From Bradyrhizobium sp. (GTDB lineage: Bacteria; Pseudomonadota; Alphaproteobacteria; Rhizobiales; Xanthobacteraceae), in contig JAUXWH010000153.1 of NCBI GenBank assembly GCA_030681365.1, forward strand, positions 1-32,445: a DNA stretch of 32,445 nt, given 5' to 3'. This document shows positions 1 to 8,536 of the stretch, piece by piece. The notes beneath the pieces are model-generated. The model saw only the letters and a list, made by a program, of their open reading frames with translations, did not search any database and had not been told where the DNA came from. Numbering within the stretch: position 1 is the first letter of the stretch; each line of letters opens with the position of its first letter. The translations under genes and the position numbers were made by a program.

Positions 1-1020
1 GCGCGGATCACCGCCTTCGCCGAGACCATCCGCAAGACCATCCGCGCCCCGATCGCCTTCAACGACCGCGAGATCTTCCTCACCGCCTCGATTGGCCTCG
101 CGCTGTCCGATCCGCAGACGCAATTGTCGGACGAGATCATCAAGGACGCCGAGCTGGCGATGTATCATTCCAAGCGGATCGGCGGCGACCGCATCGACGT
201 CTACAAGCCGGCGATGCGCGCACGCAAAACCGACCGCCTCACACTGGAAAGCGAATTGCGCCGCGCCATCGAGCGCGAGGAAATCACCATCCTGTACCAG
301 CCGATCGTGCGGCTGGAAGATCGCTCGATCGCTGGCTTCGAGGCGCTGGCGCGCTGGGACCACCCCAAGCTCGGCCGGATGTCGCCGGTAGAATTCATCT
401 CGATCGCCGAGGAAATCGGCCTGATCGTCGATCTCGGCATGTTCGTGCTGGACCAGACCGCAAAGCAGCTGGCGATCTGGCAGCGCGCGATGCGCTCGCG
501 CGAACCGATTTTCGCCAGCGTCAACGTCTCGTCGCGCCAGTTGCTGCGGCACGATCTGATCCACGATATCCGCACCGTGCTGTCGCGCTCCTCGGTGGCG
601 CGCGGCACGCTCAAGCTGGAATTGACGGAATCGCTCGTGATGGAGAATCCCGAGCACGCGGCGCAGATGCTGACGCGCATCCGCGAACTCGGCACCGGGC
701 TGTCGCTGGACGATTTCGGCACTGGCCATTCCTCGCTGGCCTATCTGCAGCGTTTTCCCTTCGACACCATCAAAATCGACCAGTCCTTTGTGCGCACCAC
801 CAGCCGCGGCACCCGCCCGGTGATCCTGAAGTCGATCATCGCGCTGGCGCACGACCTCGGCATGGATGTGGTCGCCGAAGGCGCCGAGACCGACTCCGAT
901 GCCGTCGAGCTCTATCAGCTGGGCTGCGAATACGCGCAGGGCTTTGCCTTCGGCGAGCCGATGGACGCCGACGCCGCGATGCGGCTATTGACGGAAGAGC
1001 GGCTGGAAGCGGCGAGCTAG
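1..1020 (+). CDS. GGDEF-EAL c-di-GMP phosphodiesterase, 5' end cut off by the window
   Basis: The reading frame is open from base 1, so only the C-terminal 339 residues are present. The first 60 or so residues are the end of a GGDEF domain (a TASIGLAL strand, then a DAELAMYHSK helix). The rest is a complete EAL domain, which hydrolyses cyclic di-GMP to pGpG. The residues known to matter in active EAL domains are all visible: the EAL motif in GFEALARWDHP, the Asn in SVNVSSRQL, ELTES, LDDFGTG, TIKID and VAEGAE. I infer an active phosphodiesterase. Whether the GGDEF half is active, and which sensor domain precedes it, cannot be seen. The gene converges on the iron-uptake operon, with 57 bases between their stop codons. 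Confidence 0.93.
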   Translation, partial: ARITAFAETIRKTIRAPIAFNDREIFLTASIGLALSDPQTQLSDEIIKDAELAMYHSKRIGGDRIDVYKPAMRARKTDRLTLESELRRAIEREEITILYQPIVRLEDRSIAGFEALARWDHPKLGRMSPVEFISIAEEIGLIVDLGMFVLDQTAKQLAIWQRAMRSREPIFASVNVSSRQLLRHDLIHDIRTVLSRSSVARGTLKLELTESLVMENPEHAAQMLTRIRELGTGLSLDDFGTGHSSLAYLQRFPFDTIKIDQSFVRTTSRGTRPVILKSIIALAHDLGMDVVAEGAETDSDAVELYQLGCEYAQGFAFGEPMDADAAMRLLTEERLEAAS

Positions 1021-1056
1021 AGTCTACTCAGTACCTTGCTGCAATGCAGGTAGACT
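1021..1056. terminator. Possible bidirectional hairpin between convergent genes
   Basis: A perfect 7-bp inverted repeat (AGTCTAC at 1021-1027, GTAGACT at 1050-1056) encloses a smaller CTGC/GCAG hairpin. It fills the short gap between two convergent stop codons. There is no clear T-tract on either strand, so intrinsic termination is only a possibility suggested by position. Confidence 0.3.
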
Positions 1057-1077
1057 TCGACTACGTCGCGGGCCCGG

Positions 1078-1287
1078 TCACTTGCCGGTGAGCCGAGGCC
1101 GGTTCCGTCGCCCGACAAAGAAAAAATACAGCAGAACCGGCAGGGTCAATGAGAGCCACGACAAGGCGTCCCACCATCCATCGCCGATCAGGGCCGCAAC
1201 AAGGCCGACGACGCTCAGCACTCCCACGACGATCGGCGCCGCGAAAATCTGCCCAAGCGTTCGATGTCTTCTCACGCCAGCCATCAT
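1078..1287 (-). CDS. Small two-helix membrane protein at the end of the iron-uptake operon
   Basis: A 69-residue protein beginning MMAGVRRHRTLG. Two hydrophobic segments (about residues 14-31 and 38-55) are separated by a short DGWWD turn, and the tail is basic (GRRNRPRLTGK). The first ATG overlaps the TGA stop of the PepSY gene in an ATGA arrangement, which suggests translational coupling and supports it as a real gene despite its size. Its function is unknown to me. The context (TonB receptor, PepSY protein, this gene) suggests an accessory inner-membrane part of siderophore or heme-related iron uptake. The second Met, one codon later, is an equally possible start. Confidence 0.7.
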   Translation of the reverse strand: MMAGVRRHRTLGQIFAAPIVVGVLSVVGLVAALIGDGWWDALSWLSLTLPVLLYFFFVGRRNRPRLTGK

Positions 1288-2516
1288 GAGGACGTCTGCG
1301 GAACATTTGCCGCAGACACGTTGGCGGCCGAGCCATTTACCGCGGAGCCCTCTGCCGCAGAGACCTGGGCCACGGCACGATCGACGCTGACGCCGGCCTT
1401 GCGCCTGCGCAGCCAGAGATAGATGCCGGTGCTCAGCACGAAGATCGTCAATATGTCGAGCAGCGCCCAGAGGATCTTCAGCGGCATGCCGCCGTAATCG
1501 CCGAAATGCAGCGGCTGCGAAATGAACAGGGTCGTGACGTACCATGGCATGTCGCGGCTGTCCGTCAGCTTGCCGGTTTCCGCATCGATCAGGGCCGGCT
1601 TCAGCAGGCGCGACGTCACGGGCGTATCGCCCTTCAGGAAGACGATGTAGTGGCTCTTGCTGCTGAACACCGTTCCCGGAAAAGCAACGAAGCTGGGCGT
1701 CATCCCGGGCACGGCCTGCTTCGCAACGTCGACGGCGGCTTGAACCGAAGTCAGTTTCGCGGGCAGCGTGCGATCGCGGTATTGCGCCGTCATCTCGGCA
1801 AGCTGGCCGTATTGCCACGCCTTCAGGACGAGATCGGCCCAGGTGTTGATCACGCCGGTGAAGCCGACCACGAGCGTCCACATCACCAGCAGGATGCCTG
1901 CGAGATTGTGGACGTCGAGCCACCGCACGATGCGCGGGCGATTCCGGCGGTAGGTGCCGAAGTCCAGCTTCCGCATCGACGGCGCATAGACCACGATCCC
2001 GGAGACGACCGCGACACAGAACAGGATTCCCATGAGCCCGAGGAAAAGCTTGCCAGGCAATCCCGCGAACAGGTCAACGTGCAGCTTGAACATGATGTAG
2101 GTGAAGCGGCCGGTCACGTCGGGCGAATCGAGGTAGGCGCCGGTATGCAAATCCATCCGGACGAAGCGATTCCTGGTGGAATCCGACGTGATATGTTCGC
2201 CGACGCTGACGAGCATCGCATTGGGATCGTCGTGATCCCAGATCAGGAAGTGCGGCGACTTCAAGGACGAATTCTCCAGCGCGTTGGCGAGCAGCCGGTC
2301 CAGGTCGGCAGTGGGCGTGCCGGGAGGCACATCGGCCGCCTTCACCTCGCTGTGCAGGAGGTCGTCGATCTCGTGATGGAAAATGAGCGGCAGGCCGGTA
2401 ATGCACAACAACAGCATGAACAGCGTGCAGACGAGGCTCGTCCATTTATGGACGAAGCTCCATCGGCGAAGTGATCTGGTTGCTGGCGTCAACTGACCAA
2501 CCCTAGTTCCAGTCAT
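1284..2516 (-). CDS. PepSY-associated inner-membrane protein (PiuB-like)
   Basis: A 410-residue protein of the PepSY-associated TM family, often annotated as iron-regulated membrane protein or possible ferric-siderophore reductase. Four hydrophobic segments lie at about 26-48, 155-178, 208-232 and 345-365. Periplasmic loops between them carry PepSY-like strands. Histidines lie at the helix ends, in FVHKW, FKLHVDLF, DVHNLAG and QPLHFGDYGG, a pattern compatible with heme or metal binding, although that is inference. The C-terminus is a low-complexity Ala/Ser/Asn/Val tail. The start overlaps the end of the TonB-receptor gene by 14 bases and its own stop overlaps the next gene, so the three are probably co-translated. 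The likely job is release or reduction of iron from a siderophore after uptake. Confidence 0.85.
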   Translation of the reverse strand: MTGTRVGQLTPATRSLRRWSFVHKWTSLVCTLFMLLLCITGLPLIFHHEIDDLLHSEVKAADVPPGTPTADLDRLLANALENSSLKSPHFLIWDHDDPNAMLVSVGEHITSDSTRNRFVRMDLHTGAYLDSPDVTGRFTYIMFKLHVDLFAGLPGKLFLGLMGILFCVAVVSGIVVYAPSMRKLDFGTYRRNRPRIVRWLDVHNLAGILLVMWTLVVGFTGVINTWADLVLKAWQYGQLAEMTAQYRDRTLPAKLTSVQAAVDVAKQAVPGMTPSFVAFPGTVFSSKSHYIVFLKGDTPVTSRLLKPALIDAETGKLTDSRDMPWYVTTLFISQPLHFGDYGGMPLKILWALLDILTIFVLSTGIYLWLRRRKAGVSVDRAVAQVSAAEGSAVNGSAANVSAANVPQTSS

Positions 2517-4806
2517 ACTTCAGGGTGCCAAGCACCGTGCGGGCATTGCCCAGGCCGCAATACGGCAAGCCCGTGAAGCATGACGCAACGTAGAAATGAT
2601 CGGTCAGGTTGGTCACGTTGACCTGCGCCTTCCATCCCTTCCAGTCCGGCCGTGCATAGGCAAAATCGTAGCTGATGGATGCATCCAGCACGGCATAGGC
2701 GGGCACGACGAAGGTATTGAAGTTGTCTCCGTAGGTTTCGCCGACATAGCGGACTCCGGCGCCGAGCCCAAGACCCGCGAGCGCGCCGTCGTACCACGTA
2801 TATTTTCCCCAGACGGAGCCCTGATCGAGGGCTGTGTTCATCATGTATTTGCCGGCATAGCCCGCGATGCTGGACGTCACTCGCGGATCGAGATGACTGT
2901 ATCCCGCCACAATCTCCAGCTCGCGAGTGAGATTGCCCTTGAGTTCCAGCTCGAAGCCGCGCACGCGAACCGCGTCGGTCTGCACGTTGACGAAAGGATT
3001 GGCGGGATCGCCCGTCAGCACATCCTTCTGACGAATGTCAAACAGCGCCGCCGTGATCATGAAGTTCGACCCGTTGGGCTTGAACTTGACACCGGCCTCG
3101 GCCCCTTCACCCGTCGTCGGCCGGAAGGAGTTGCCGGCACCATCGGCGCCGATGTTTGGCGTGAAGGATGTCGAGTAGCTGACATACGGCGACAGGCCGA
3201 CGTCGAACAGGTAGTTCAGGCCAATGCGGCCGGTCTGCGCCGCGTCGTCGCGCGAGTACATGCCAGGCAGCGGATACACGGCTTTGCTGGTGAACTGGGT
3301 GCTGGCCCAATCCTGGCGGCCGGTCACGGTCAGCGTCCACCGATCCAGCTTGACCTGGTCCTGCAGATAGACACCGGCCTGCGACTGCTTGTCGTCACGA
3401 AGGATGAACGGGGCCAGAGAGGCGAATGATGGGACTGACGCACCATAGACCGGAGCGTAGGCATCGATCGGCGCGATGCCGGTCGATCGATAGTCGGTGC
3501 TGGCCCGCAGATTGAAGTGATCGACGCCGAACAGAACCTTGTGGGTGAGCGGCCCCGTCAGAAAATCGGCCTGCAGCTGATTGTCGAGCGCAAGATTGGC
3601 GGCGTTGGCTTTCACGTAGTTGTAGCTGCGAGCAACGAGACGATCCGTCACCATCCCCTCGGTGCGGACGGAGGCCAGATCGTTGCTGACGTCGGTGTAG
3701 CGCAGGTTTTGCCGGAACTGGAGGCTGTTGTTGAACCGGTGTTCAAACGCGTAGCCGACCGCGAACTGCTCCAGATGGTAACCGTCAGATCCGGGCTCGC
3801 CGAGATAGCGGCCGTAGGGAATGTGTCCGTTGGGATTGGGCAGGAAGGAAACCTGTCCTGGAACGTATTGCTGATAGCCCTTGTTATCCACTTTTTGATA
3901 ATGCGAGAGAATCGTGAGGCTGGTATCGCGCGTCGGACGCCAGGTGAAACTGGGCGCGATGAACAGCTTGTTGTCCTGGACGAAGTCGGTCTGCGTGTTG
4001 CTGTCACGGCCAAGGCCGACGATGCGATAGAGGAACTCGCCGTTTTTATCGATCGGACCGCCAATATCGAATGCGCCCTGAAAGCGCTCGAAAGAGCCGA
4101 AACTGCCTTGAATCTCGTATTGCGGTGTCGAGGTCGGCCGCTTGCTGACCATGTTGATCAGGCCGCCCGGTTCCGACTGACCATAGATACCCGACGAGGG
4201 TCCCTTGAGGACCTCAAGCCGCTCCAGGCCATAGGTTTCAATTCGCGGGATGGCAAACGTCGTGATGTCGGCCGGAAGCCGCAAGCCATCCAGATAGCGC
4301 GGAGCTTCGAAGCCCCTCAGTTTGAAACTGTCGAAGAAGGCATTCGCCCCGAAGCTCACGGGGCTAACGCCAGGCGTATAGCGCAGCGCTTCACTGATAT
4401 TCTGGGCGCCCTGCGCCTCGATCTGATCCTTCGTCACCACCGAGATCGACTGCGGCGTCGTCAGAATGGGCGTGTCGGTCTTGGTGGCGGTGCCGCTTTG
4501 ACTGGCGAGATAGCCGACAACAGGTCCATTGGCGCGCTCACCAACCGCGGCGCTAACGGCGGGCTGCACGTTCTGCTGCCGCGCGGCCACGGCGGCCCGC
4601 AGCGCGCTCTGGGATCGCGCTGCCCTTCTTGAAGGTTGCGTCGGACGCGCTGCCTGCGGCGTCGGTGCATCGATCGTGACCGGCGGCAAGGCCTGCCCGG
4701 ATTGTGCCAGAACCGGTCCGACCTGCATGCTCAGGCCGAACACCGTTACACAGAAAAAACCCTTCGTCGCACCCCACGCGGACGGCCTCACATAATCCCG
4801 CTTCAT
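2503..4806 (-). CDS. TonB-dependent siderophore receptor (FhuA/FpvA-like)
   Basis: A 767-residue outer-membrane receptor that should import a ferric siderophore using TonB energy. The chosen ATG begins a clear signal peptide (MKRDYVRPS, then a hydrophobic stretch ending PVLAQS at about residue 36), preceded by a purine-rich AGAGGG site; an open frame extends 26 codons further upstream. A TonB-box-like LPPVTIDAP follows at about 40-48, then an Ala/Gln-rich linker. The plug domain (about 113-225) contains QSISVVTKDQIEAQG, LRYTPGVSP, LEVLKGPSSGIYGQ and EPGGLINMVSKRP. The barrel ends with a FhuA-like segment having two cysteines (SCFTGLPYCG) and a final Y-W-N. It lies downstream of an AraC regulator on the same strand, a usual arrangement for siderophore-specific induction. 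The substrate cannot be read from sequence. Confidence 0.93.
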   Translation of the reverse strand: MKRDYVRPSAWGATKGFFCVTVFGLSMQVGPVLAQSGQALPPVTIDAPTPQAARPTQPSRRAARSQSALRAAVAARQQNVQPAVSAAVGERANGPVVGYLASQSGTATKTDTPILTTPQSISVVTKDQIEAQGAQNISEALRYTPGVSPVSFGANAFFDSFKLRGFEAPRYLDGLRLPADITTFAIPRIETYGLERLEVLKGPSSGIYGQSEPGGLINMVSKRPTSTPQYEIQGSFGSFERFQGAFDIGGPIDKNGEFLYRIVGLGRDSNTQTDFVQDNKLFIAPSFTWRPTRDTSLTILSHYQKVDNKGYQQYVPGQVSFLPNPNGHIPYGRYLGEPGSDGYHLEQFAVGYAFEHRFNNSLQFRQNLRYTDVSNDLASVRTEGMVTDRLVARSYNYVKANAANLALDNQLQADFLTGPLTHKVLFGVDHFNLRASTDYRSTGIAPIDAYAPVYGASVPSFASLAPFILRDDKQSQAGVYLQDQVKLDRWTLTVTGRQDWASTQFTSKAVYPLPGMYSRDDAAQTGRIGLNYLFDVGLSPYVSYSTSFTPNIGADGAGNSFRPTTGEGAEAGVKFKPNGSNFMITAALFDIRQKDVLTGDPANPFVNVQTDAVRVRGFELELKGNLTRELEIVAGYSHLDPRVTSSIAGYAGKYMMNTALDQGSVWGKYTWYDGALAGLGLGAGVRYVGETYGDNFNTFVVPAYAVLDASISYDFAYARPDWKGWKAQVNVTNLTDHFYVASCFTGLPYCGLGNARTVLGTLKYDWN

Positions 4807-4869
4807 CGCAAACGCCCTCTGCACCGAACTGTCCCGGGGTTGAGAGAGCAGATTTGACTCCCGATCGCC

Positions 4870-4885
4870 TTTGCGTTCGCGCAAA
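4870..4885. promoter_or_regulatory. Inverted repeat upstream of the TonB-receptor gene
   Basis: TTTGCG-TTCG-CGCAAA is a perfect 6-bp inverted repeat in the 117-base gap between the AraC gene and the receptor gene, 64 bases before the receptor start. It could be an operator for the adjacent regulator or a hairpin ending the regulator transcript. There is no T-tract, so I favour the operator reading weakly. Confidence 0.3.
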
Positions 4886-4923
4886 AAGCCTTTGACCGTG
4901 TTTTGATTGCTTCCAGACGGGCG

Positions 4924-5880
4924 TCAGGAGAACTTGTCGCGATGAAAACTGCTCGGCGCGCATCCAAATTGCTTGCGGAACGCGGTGGAAAAATTCGCGG
5001 GATTGGTATAGCCGACGGCGTAGGCCGCCTCTGTGACCGAAAATCCCTGATGCAGCAGGGCTTCCCGGGCGAAGCCGAGCCTGCTGGTTCTGAGAAAATC
5101 GGCGGCGCTGGTGCCATACATCTGGTGAAACTGCGCATTGAACGTGCGGCGGCCCAATCCCGCATGTCGAGCCAGCTCGGCGACGGTCCAGGGATGCCGC
5201 AGGTCGGATCTGATCAGGTCGCCAACCGCCCGCAGGCGCAAGCGATTCTGGTCGGATACGAGACCTGGTCCCGGGTTGCCGCGTAGCGACAACAGGGTTC
5301 GGACCAATATCTCCGTGGCATGCGCCGACAGCAGGAGTTCGGCGGACCGGCCCACGGCCACTGGAGAAATCATCTCCATCGCAATGGCCTTGATTCGGGG
5401 TGGTGCCTTCAGCGAAGCGACGAATACGTTCTGATTCTGGGCGACCTGATTCCGGGCAACCTGATTTTGAGCATCGAACAGTTCGATGAACTGGTCCCTC
5501 AACCCGAGTCGCTCCAGCGACGAACCGGGAAAGGCGATGCCGGCAGCCTGCATGTGCGCGCCGCGTGGCGCATCGCCGTGCCAGGGCACGGGCTCCCTGA
5601 GCGCCATGACCATGATGGAATCGTCCGAATAGCGCACCTGCTCCGTGCCCTGGCTCGGCCCCCCGGCACCAGAACCCTTGAGCACCACCGAGATGAAAAG
5701 CCCCGCCTTGATGACCGCTTCGGTCCGTATCCGGCTGCTCAATACCAGATTGTTACGCTGGAAAAGACAGCCCGGCGACTCCAGCCACTGCGCTTGGGAC
5801 GCAAACTGATCGACGATGGAACTATCGTCAGAATCGACGACGCGGAACGTCTCGAAGATGTGCTCGTAGATCTGCTGCAT
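4924..5880 (-). CDS. AraC-family transcriptional regulator of the siderophore receptor
   Basis: A 318-residue regulator starting at an ATG (MQQIYEHIF); a TTG 10 codons upstream is an alternative, and neither has a strong ribosome-binding site. The N-terminal two-thirds is a ligand-sensing region with no motif I can name precisely. The C-terminal 100 residues hold the two AraC helix-turn-helix units: WTVAELARHAGLGRRTFNAQF, and FSVTEAAYAVGYTNPANF followed by the AFRKQFGCAPS signature. Regulators of this size beside TonB receptors (the PchR type) typically sense the cognate ferric siderophore and activate the receptor gene. It is read in the same direction as the receptor, 117 bases upstream, so that role is likely but inferred from context. 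A possible iron-control palindrome lies in its own upstream region. Confidence 0.88.
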   Translation of the reverse strand: MQQIYEHIFETFRVVDSDDSSIVDQFASQAQWLESPGCLFQRNNLVLSSRIRTEAVIKAGLFISVVLKGSGAGGPSQGTEQVRYSDDSIMVMALREPVPWHGDAPRGAHMQAAGIAFPGSSLERLGLRDQFIELFDAQNQVARNQVAQNQNVFVASLKAPPRIKAIAMEMISPVAVGRSAELLLSAHATEILVRTLLSLRGNPGPGLVSDQNRLRLRAVGDLIRSDLRHPWTVAELARHAGLGRRTFNAQFHQMYGTSAADFLRTSRLGFAREALLHQGFSVTEAAYAVGYTNPANFSTAFRKQFGCAPSSFHRDKFS

Positions 5881-5954
5881 TAATGCGGAGTTGAGGTGGA
5901 TACGCCGCAACTATGCAGTTCGTCCGGATGACTCACAAGGTTGCGGGCGCGGAA

Positions 5955-5977
5955 CGGTTTAGAAGCCGTATAAACCG
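5955..5977. promoter_or_regulatory. Palindrome resembling an Irr/ICE iron-control box
   Basis: CGGTTTA-N9-TAAACCG has perfect 7-bp arms, 75-97 bases upstream of the AraC regulator start. The inner part at 5958-5974 reads TTTAGAA-GCC-GTATAAA, close to the Irr-box (ICE) pattern TTTAGAA-N3-TTCTAAA as I recall it from rhizobia: the left half matches fully and the right half at 5 of 7. Iron control of this regulator would make sense, but the assignment is tentative. Confidence 0.4.
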
Positions 5978-6086
5978 ACGGACCCTCGGATGCTGAAGCG
6001 CACTGCGGCCATTCCTCGCTGGTCTGTCTGGTCGATCATCGATGCGGTCGAGCTCCATCGACTGGGCTGCTCCGATCGCTCGGGGT

Positions 6087-6440
6087 TCATCCCTTTCGCA
6101 GAATTTTATCCATGGGCTTGCCCTTCGCCAGTTCGTCGATCAGCTTGTCCAGGTAGCGAATTTCTCGCATGGTGGGCTCCTCGACGTCCTCCACCCGGAC
6201 GCCGCACACCACGCCCTTGATCAGGGCTCGCGACGGATTGATCTTCGGCGCTTTCGCAAAAAATGTTTCGAAGTCGGTTCGCTTTTCGAGCTGGGTTTCC
6301 AGCTGCTTCGGACCATAACCCGTCAACCACGAGATGATCTGGTCGACCTCTGCCTTGCTGCGTCCCTTCTTCTCGGCTTTCGCAACATAATGCGGGTAAA
6401 CGCTGGCGAAGCTCGTTGTATAGATCCGGTGTTTTGTCAT
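6087..6440 (-). CDS. DUF2200-family protein
   Basis: A 117-residue soluble protein recognised as the DUF2200 type by [19 protein letters not shown] near the start, WLTGYGP near residue 43, and a C-terminal [23 protein letters not shown] segment. The family has no established biochemical role that I know of. The start is supported by a GGAG site 5-6 bases before the ATG. It is small, basic and has no signal peptide or membrane segment, so it is cytoplasmic. It lies alone on the minus strand between the AraC regulator and another small gene, with no obvious functional link to either. Confidence 0.85.
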   Translation of the reverse strand: MTKHRIYTTSFASVYPHYVAKAEKKGRSKAEVDQIISWLTGYGPKQLETQLEKRTDFETFFAKAPKINPSRALIKGVVCGVRVEDVEEPTMREIRYLDKLIDELAKGKPMDKILRKG

Positions 6441-6561
6441 GAGCGCTCCAGATGCCGGCGGCCTTTATCTGTGCACGGGGTTGTTTTCGACGTTTTGGTT
6501 GGGACCGCGTCGTCCCTGCGAAGATGTTCGCAGAGACGACAGCGGTGTTGTACCGTTGCCC

Positions 6562-6810
6562 TCACTTCATCCGCTTGAACCGCACGCTCTTGCCGTCCGC
6601 CAGCCTGGTCGCGATGTAGCCGCCGGCGAGGCAGGCTTCGCGCTGCGGCATCTTTTCCTGCGGGCTGCGCAACGTTTCCCACCACGACGCGCGGTGCGCC
6701 GCGCGCGGCAGCGCGGCGTCGATGATCTCCTCGATCTTTTCGAAGCTCAGCACGAATTCGGGCAGCGTCTGCTGTTTCAGGTAATCCCGCAACGGGTCGT
6801 AATCGTTCAC
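6562..6810 (-). CDS. Small DUF7662-like protein
   Basis: An 82-residue protein starting at GTG with a GAGG site upstream. The pattern YDPLRDYLKQQ, then LSFEKIEEIIDAALPRAA, a Trp pair in SWWETLRSPQ, then a GGYIATRL strand and a final VRFKRM, resembles a small family now labelled DUF7662 (my recollection, not a search). No function is known to me. It has no signal peptide or membrane helix. The 121 bases between it and the DUF2200 gene show nothing clear, so co-transcription is possible but not shown. Confidence 0.68.
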   Translation of the reverse strand: MNDYDPLRDYLKQQTLPEFVLSFEKIEEIIDAALPRAAHRASWWETLRSPQEKMPQREACLAGGYIATRLADGKSVRFKRMK

Positions 6811-6938
6811 TTGAATCCTCGGTGATCGTGGAACTTTACCGGTTCCGGCAACGAATCGTTAACTCATTACCGCGTCCCTGTCGCCACTTAAGCCTGCGGC
6901 AATGAATCCGGTGCATTCAGGAGCATCGGGAGCGAACC

Positions 6939-8423
6939 ATGCTGTTTGGATGGCGCACGGAGGCGGCCAGGCGGCCCTGGCGGCTGTCGGGGAAATTGCT
7001 GATCATCTCGTCGGTGGCGACGGTAATCGGCTTCTCCGCGATTTGCGCCAACGTCATGCTCGACATGCGCCGCGGCGAGGAAGCGCTGGCGCGACAGATG
7101 CTGGAGAATCTCGCATCCGGTGTCGATTCCGACATCAACCGCAATATCGAACTGTTCGACCTGGCGCTGCGCGCCGCCGCCAGCAACATGATCCTGCCGG
7201 AAATCAAGGAGCTCAGCAAACCGATCCTGCACCTGATCCTGTTCGACCGGGCCGCGAGCGCCAAGCACTTCGGCGCGCTTCAGGTGTTCGACGCCGCGGG
7301 GCGGCTGACGATCGATGCCTCGAGCCTCGATCCACAGCCGGAAAATCGCGGCGACGAGGAATACTTCCAGGTCCACCGCGAGAATCCCGACTCCGGCCTT
7401 TTCATCAGCAAGCCGATATTGCACCGCGGCGCCTTCGCCATCGTGCTCAGCCGGCGCATCACCGGTGATGACGGAAGCTTCCTCGGCGTAGTCGCGGGCT
7501 CGATCCGCTTCAGCTATTTCCACGATCTGTTCGGCCGCCTGAGCCTCGGCCCGGACGATACCATCACCGTGTTGCGCAGCGACCGCACCGTCATCATGCG
7601 TCGGCCGTTCGACCCCGACATCATCGGCAGGAATTTGGCGGATCGGGCGAGCTGGAACCCGGCGAACATGAACAGCGGATCGTATGCGGGGACAGGCCCG
7701 GTGGATCGGATGCCGCGGCTTTATGTCCGGCACGACGGCACAGGTCCGCTCAAGGTCGTGGTCGGAAAGCCCCTGGACAGCATCCTGAGCCTGTGGCGGA
7801 CCGAGGCGATCCGGATCGCCGCGATCGTGGCAGCGCTGATCATGTTCGTGCTCGGCGTGACGCTGTTTCTCGCCCGCGAAATCGGCCGCCGCGCGCAAGC
7901 GGAGGAAAAGCTCGAGGAACTCGCGACCACCGACGCGCTCACCGGATTGACGAACCGGCGCAAGTTCGACGCCTCGATCGATGCCGAATGGCGGCGCGCC
8001 ATGCGCCAGAAAACCCCGGTCGCGCTGCTGATGATCGATGCCGACCATTTCAAGGTCTACAACGACACCTTCGGACATCAGGCCGGCGACGAGGTGCTGA
8101 TCGGGATCGCCATCTGCATTTCGGATTCATTGCGGCGCGCCGGCGATTGCTGCGCGCGTTACGGCGGCGAGGAGTTTGCCGTGCTGCTGCCGGCGTTCTC
8201 GGCCGAGGAAGCGCTTGATGTGGCCGAAACCATCCGGCTGAAAGTCCATCAATGGTCGGAGCACACCAGCGTCAGCATCGGCGTCGCCAGCCTGACGCCC
8301 GACGTCACCCTGGAATGGTCCGAACTGATCGGAGCCGCCGACAAGGCGCTTTACGCGGCCAAGGCCAGCGGCCGCAACCGCTGCGTGGTCGCCACCGTGC
8401 CGCTGTTGTCGCTGGTGGCTTGA
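6939..8423 (+). CDS. Membrane diguanylate cyclase with periplasmic sensor domain
   Basis: A 494-residue protein that should make cyclic di-GMP from two GTP. TM1 lies at about 18-37 and TM2 at about 290-312; between them is a periplasmic sensor of the PDC/dCache type, with features such as ENRGDEEYFQVHRENP and GSFLGVVAGSIRF. A short coiled linker (RRAQAEEKLEELA) leads into the GGDEF domain, which opens with TTDALTGLTNRRKFD. The active-site motif is GGEEF at residues 409-413, and an RxxD inhibitory site (R400-D403) sits exactly five residues before it, so product feedback is expected. A GGGAG-type ribosome site precedes the ATG. The periplasmic ligand is unknown. With the EAL protein at the window start this is the second c-di-GMP gene here, but they are not in one operon. 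Confidence 0.93.
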   Translation: MLFGWRTEAARRPWRLSGKLLIISSVATVIGFSAICANVMLDMRRGEEALARQMLENLASGVDSDINRNIELFDLALRAAASNMILPEIKELSKPILHLILFDRAASAKHFGALQVFDAAGRLTIDASSLDPQPENRGDEEYFQVHRENPDSGLFISKPILHRGAFAIVLSRRITGDDGSFLGVVAGSIRFSYFHDLFGRLSLGPDDTITVLRSDRTVIMRRPFDPDIIGRNLADRASWNPANMNSGSYAGTGPVDRMPRLYVRHDGTGPLKVVVGKPLDSILSLWRTEAIRIAAIVAALIMFVLGVTLFLAREIGRRAQAEEKLEELATTDALTGLTNRRKFDASIDAEWRRAMRQKTPVALLMIDADHFKVYNDTFGHQAGDEVLIGIAICISDSLRRAGDCCARYGGEEFAVLLPAFSAEEALDVAETIRLKVHQWSEHTSVSIGVASLTPDVTLEWSELIGAADKALYAAKASGRNRCVVATVPLLSLVA

Positions 8424-8427
8424 GCAC

Positions 8428-8511
8428 CGTCATTCAGGGGCAGCCTGCAGGGCTGAACCCGGAATCTCGAGATTCCGGGTTCGATGCTTCGCATCGCCCC
8501 GGAATGACGGC
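8428..8511. repeat. Palindromic intergenic repeat, family A, copy 1
   Basis: Nested inverted repeats lie between two convergent genes. Outer arms at 8428-8442 and 8497-8511 pair with one mismatch. The core at 8456-8483 is a perfect 28-base palindrome centred on CTCGAG. The same outer (CGTCATTCCGGGGC) and inner (GAACCCGGAATC) arms recur at 12961-13066 and 22325-22418. It probably folds into a hairpin at the ends of both converging transcripts. Confidence 0.85.
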
Positions 8512-8536
8512 AAAAGCGCCGACGCACTTTTGCCTC

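Noticed and set aside
1506..2474. A 322-codon plus-strand frame opposite the PepSY gene
   Set aside because: It is a shadow of a membrane protein with four clear helices and has no independent support.
6888..8078. A 396-codon minus-strand frame opposite the diguanylate cyclase
   Set aside because: The opposite strand encodes a complete sensor-GGDEF protein with active-site motifs. This frame has no recognisable features.
8428..8511. CRISPR-like repeat
   Set aside because: The element is one nested palindrome with two dispersed relatives, not regularly spaced direct repeats with spacers.
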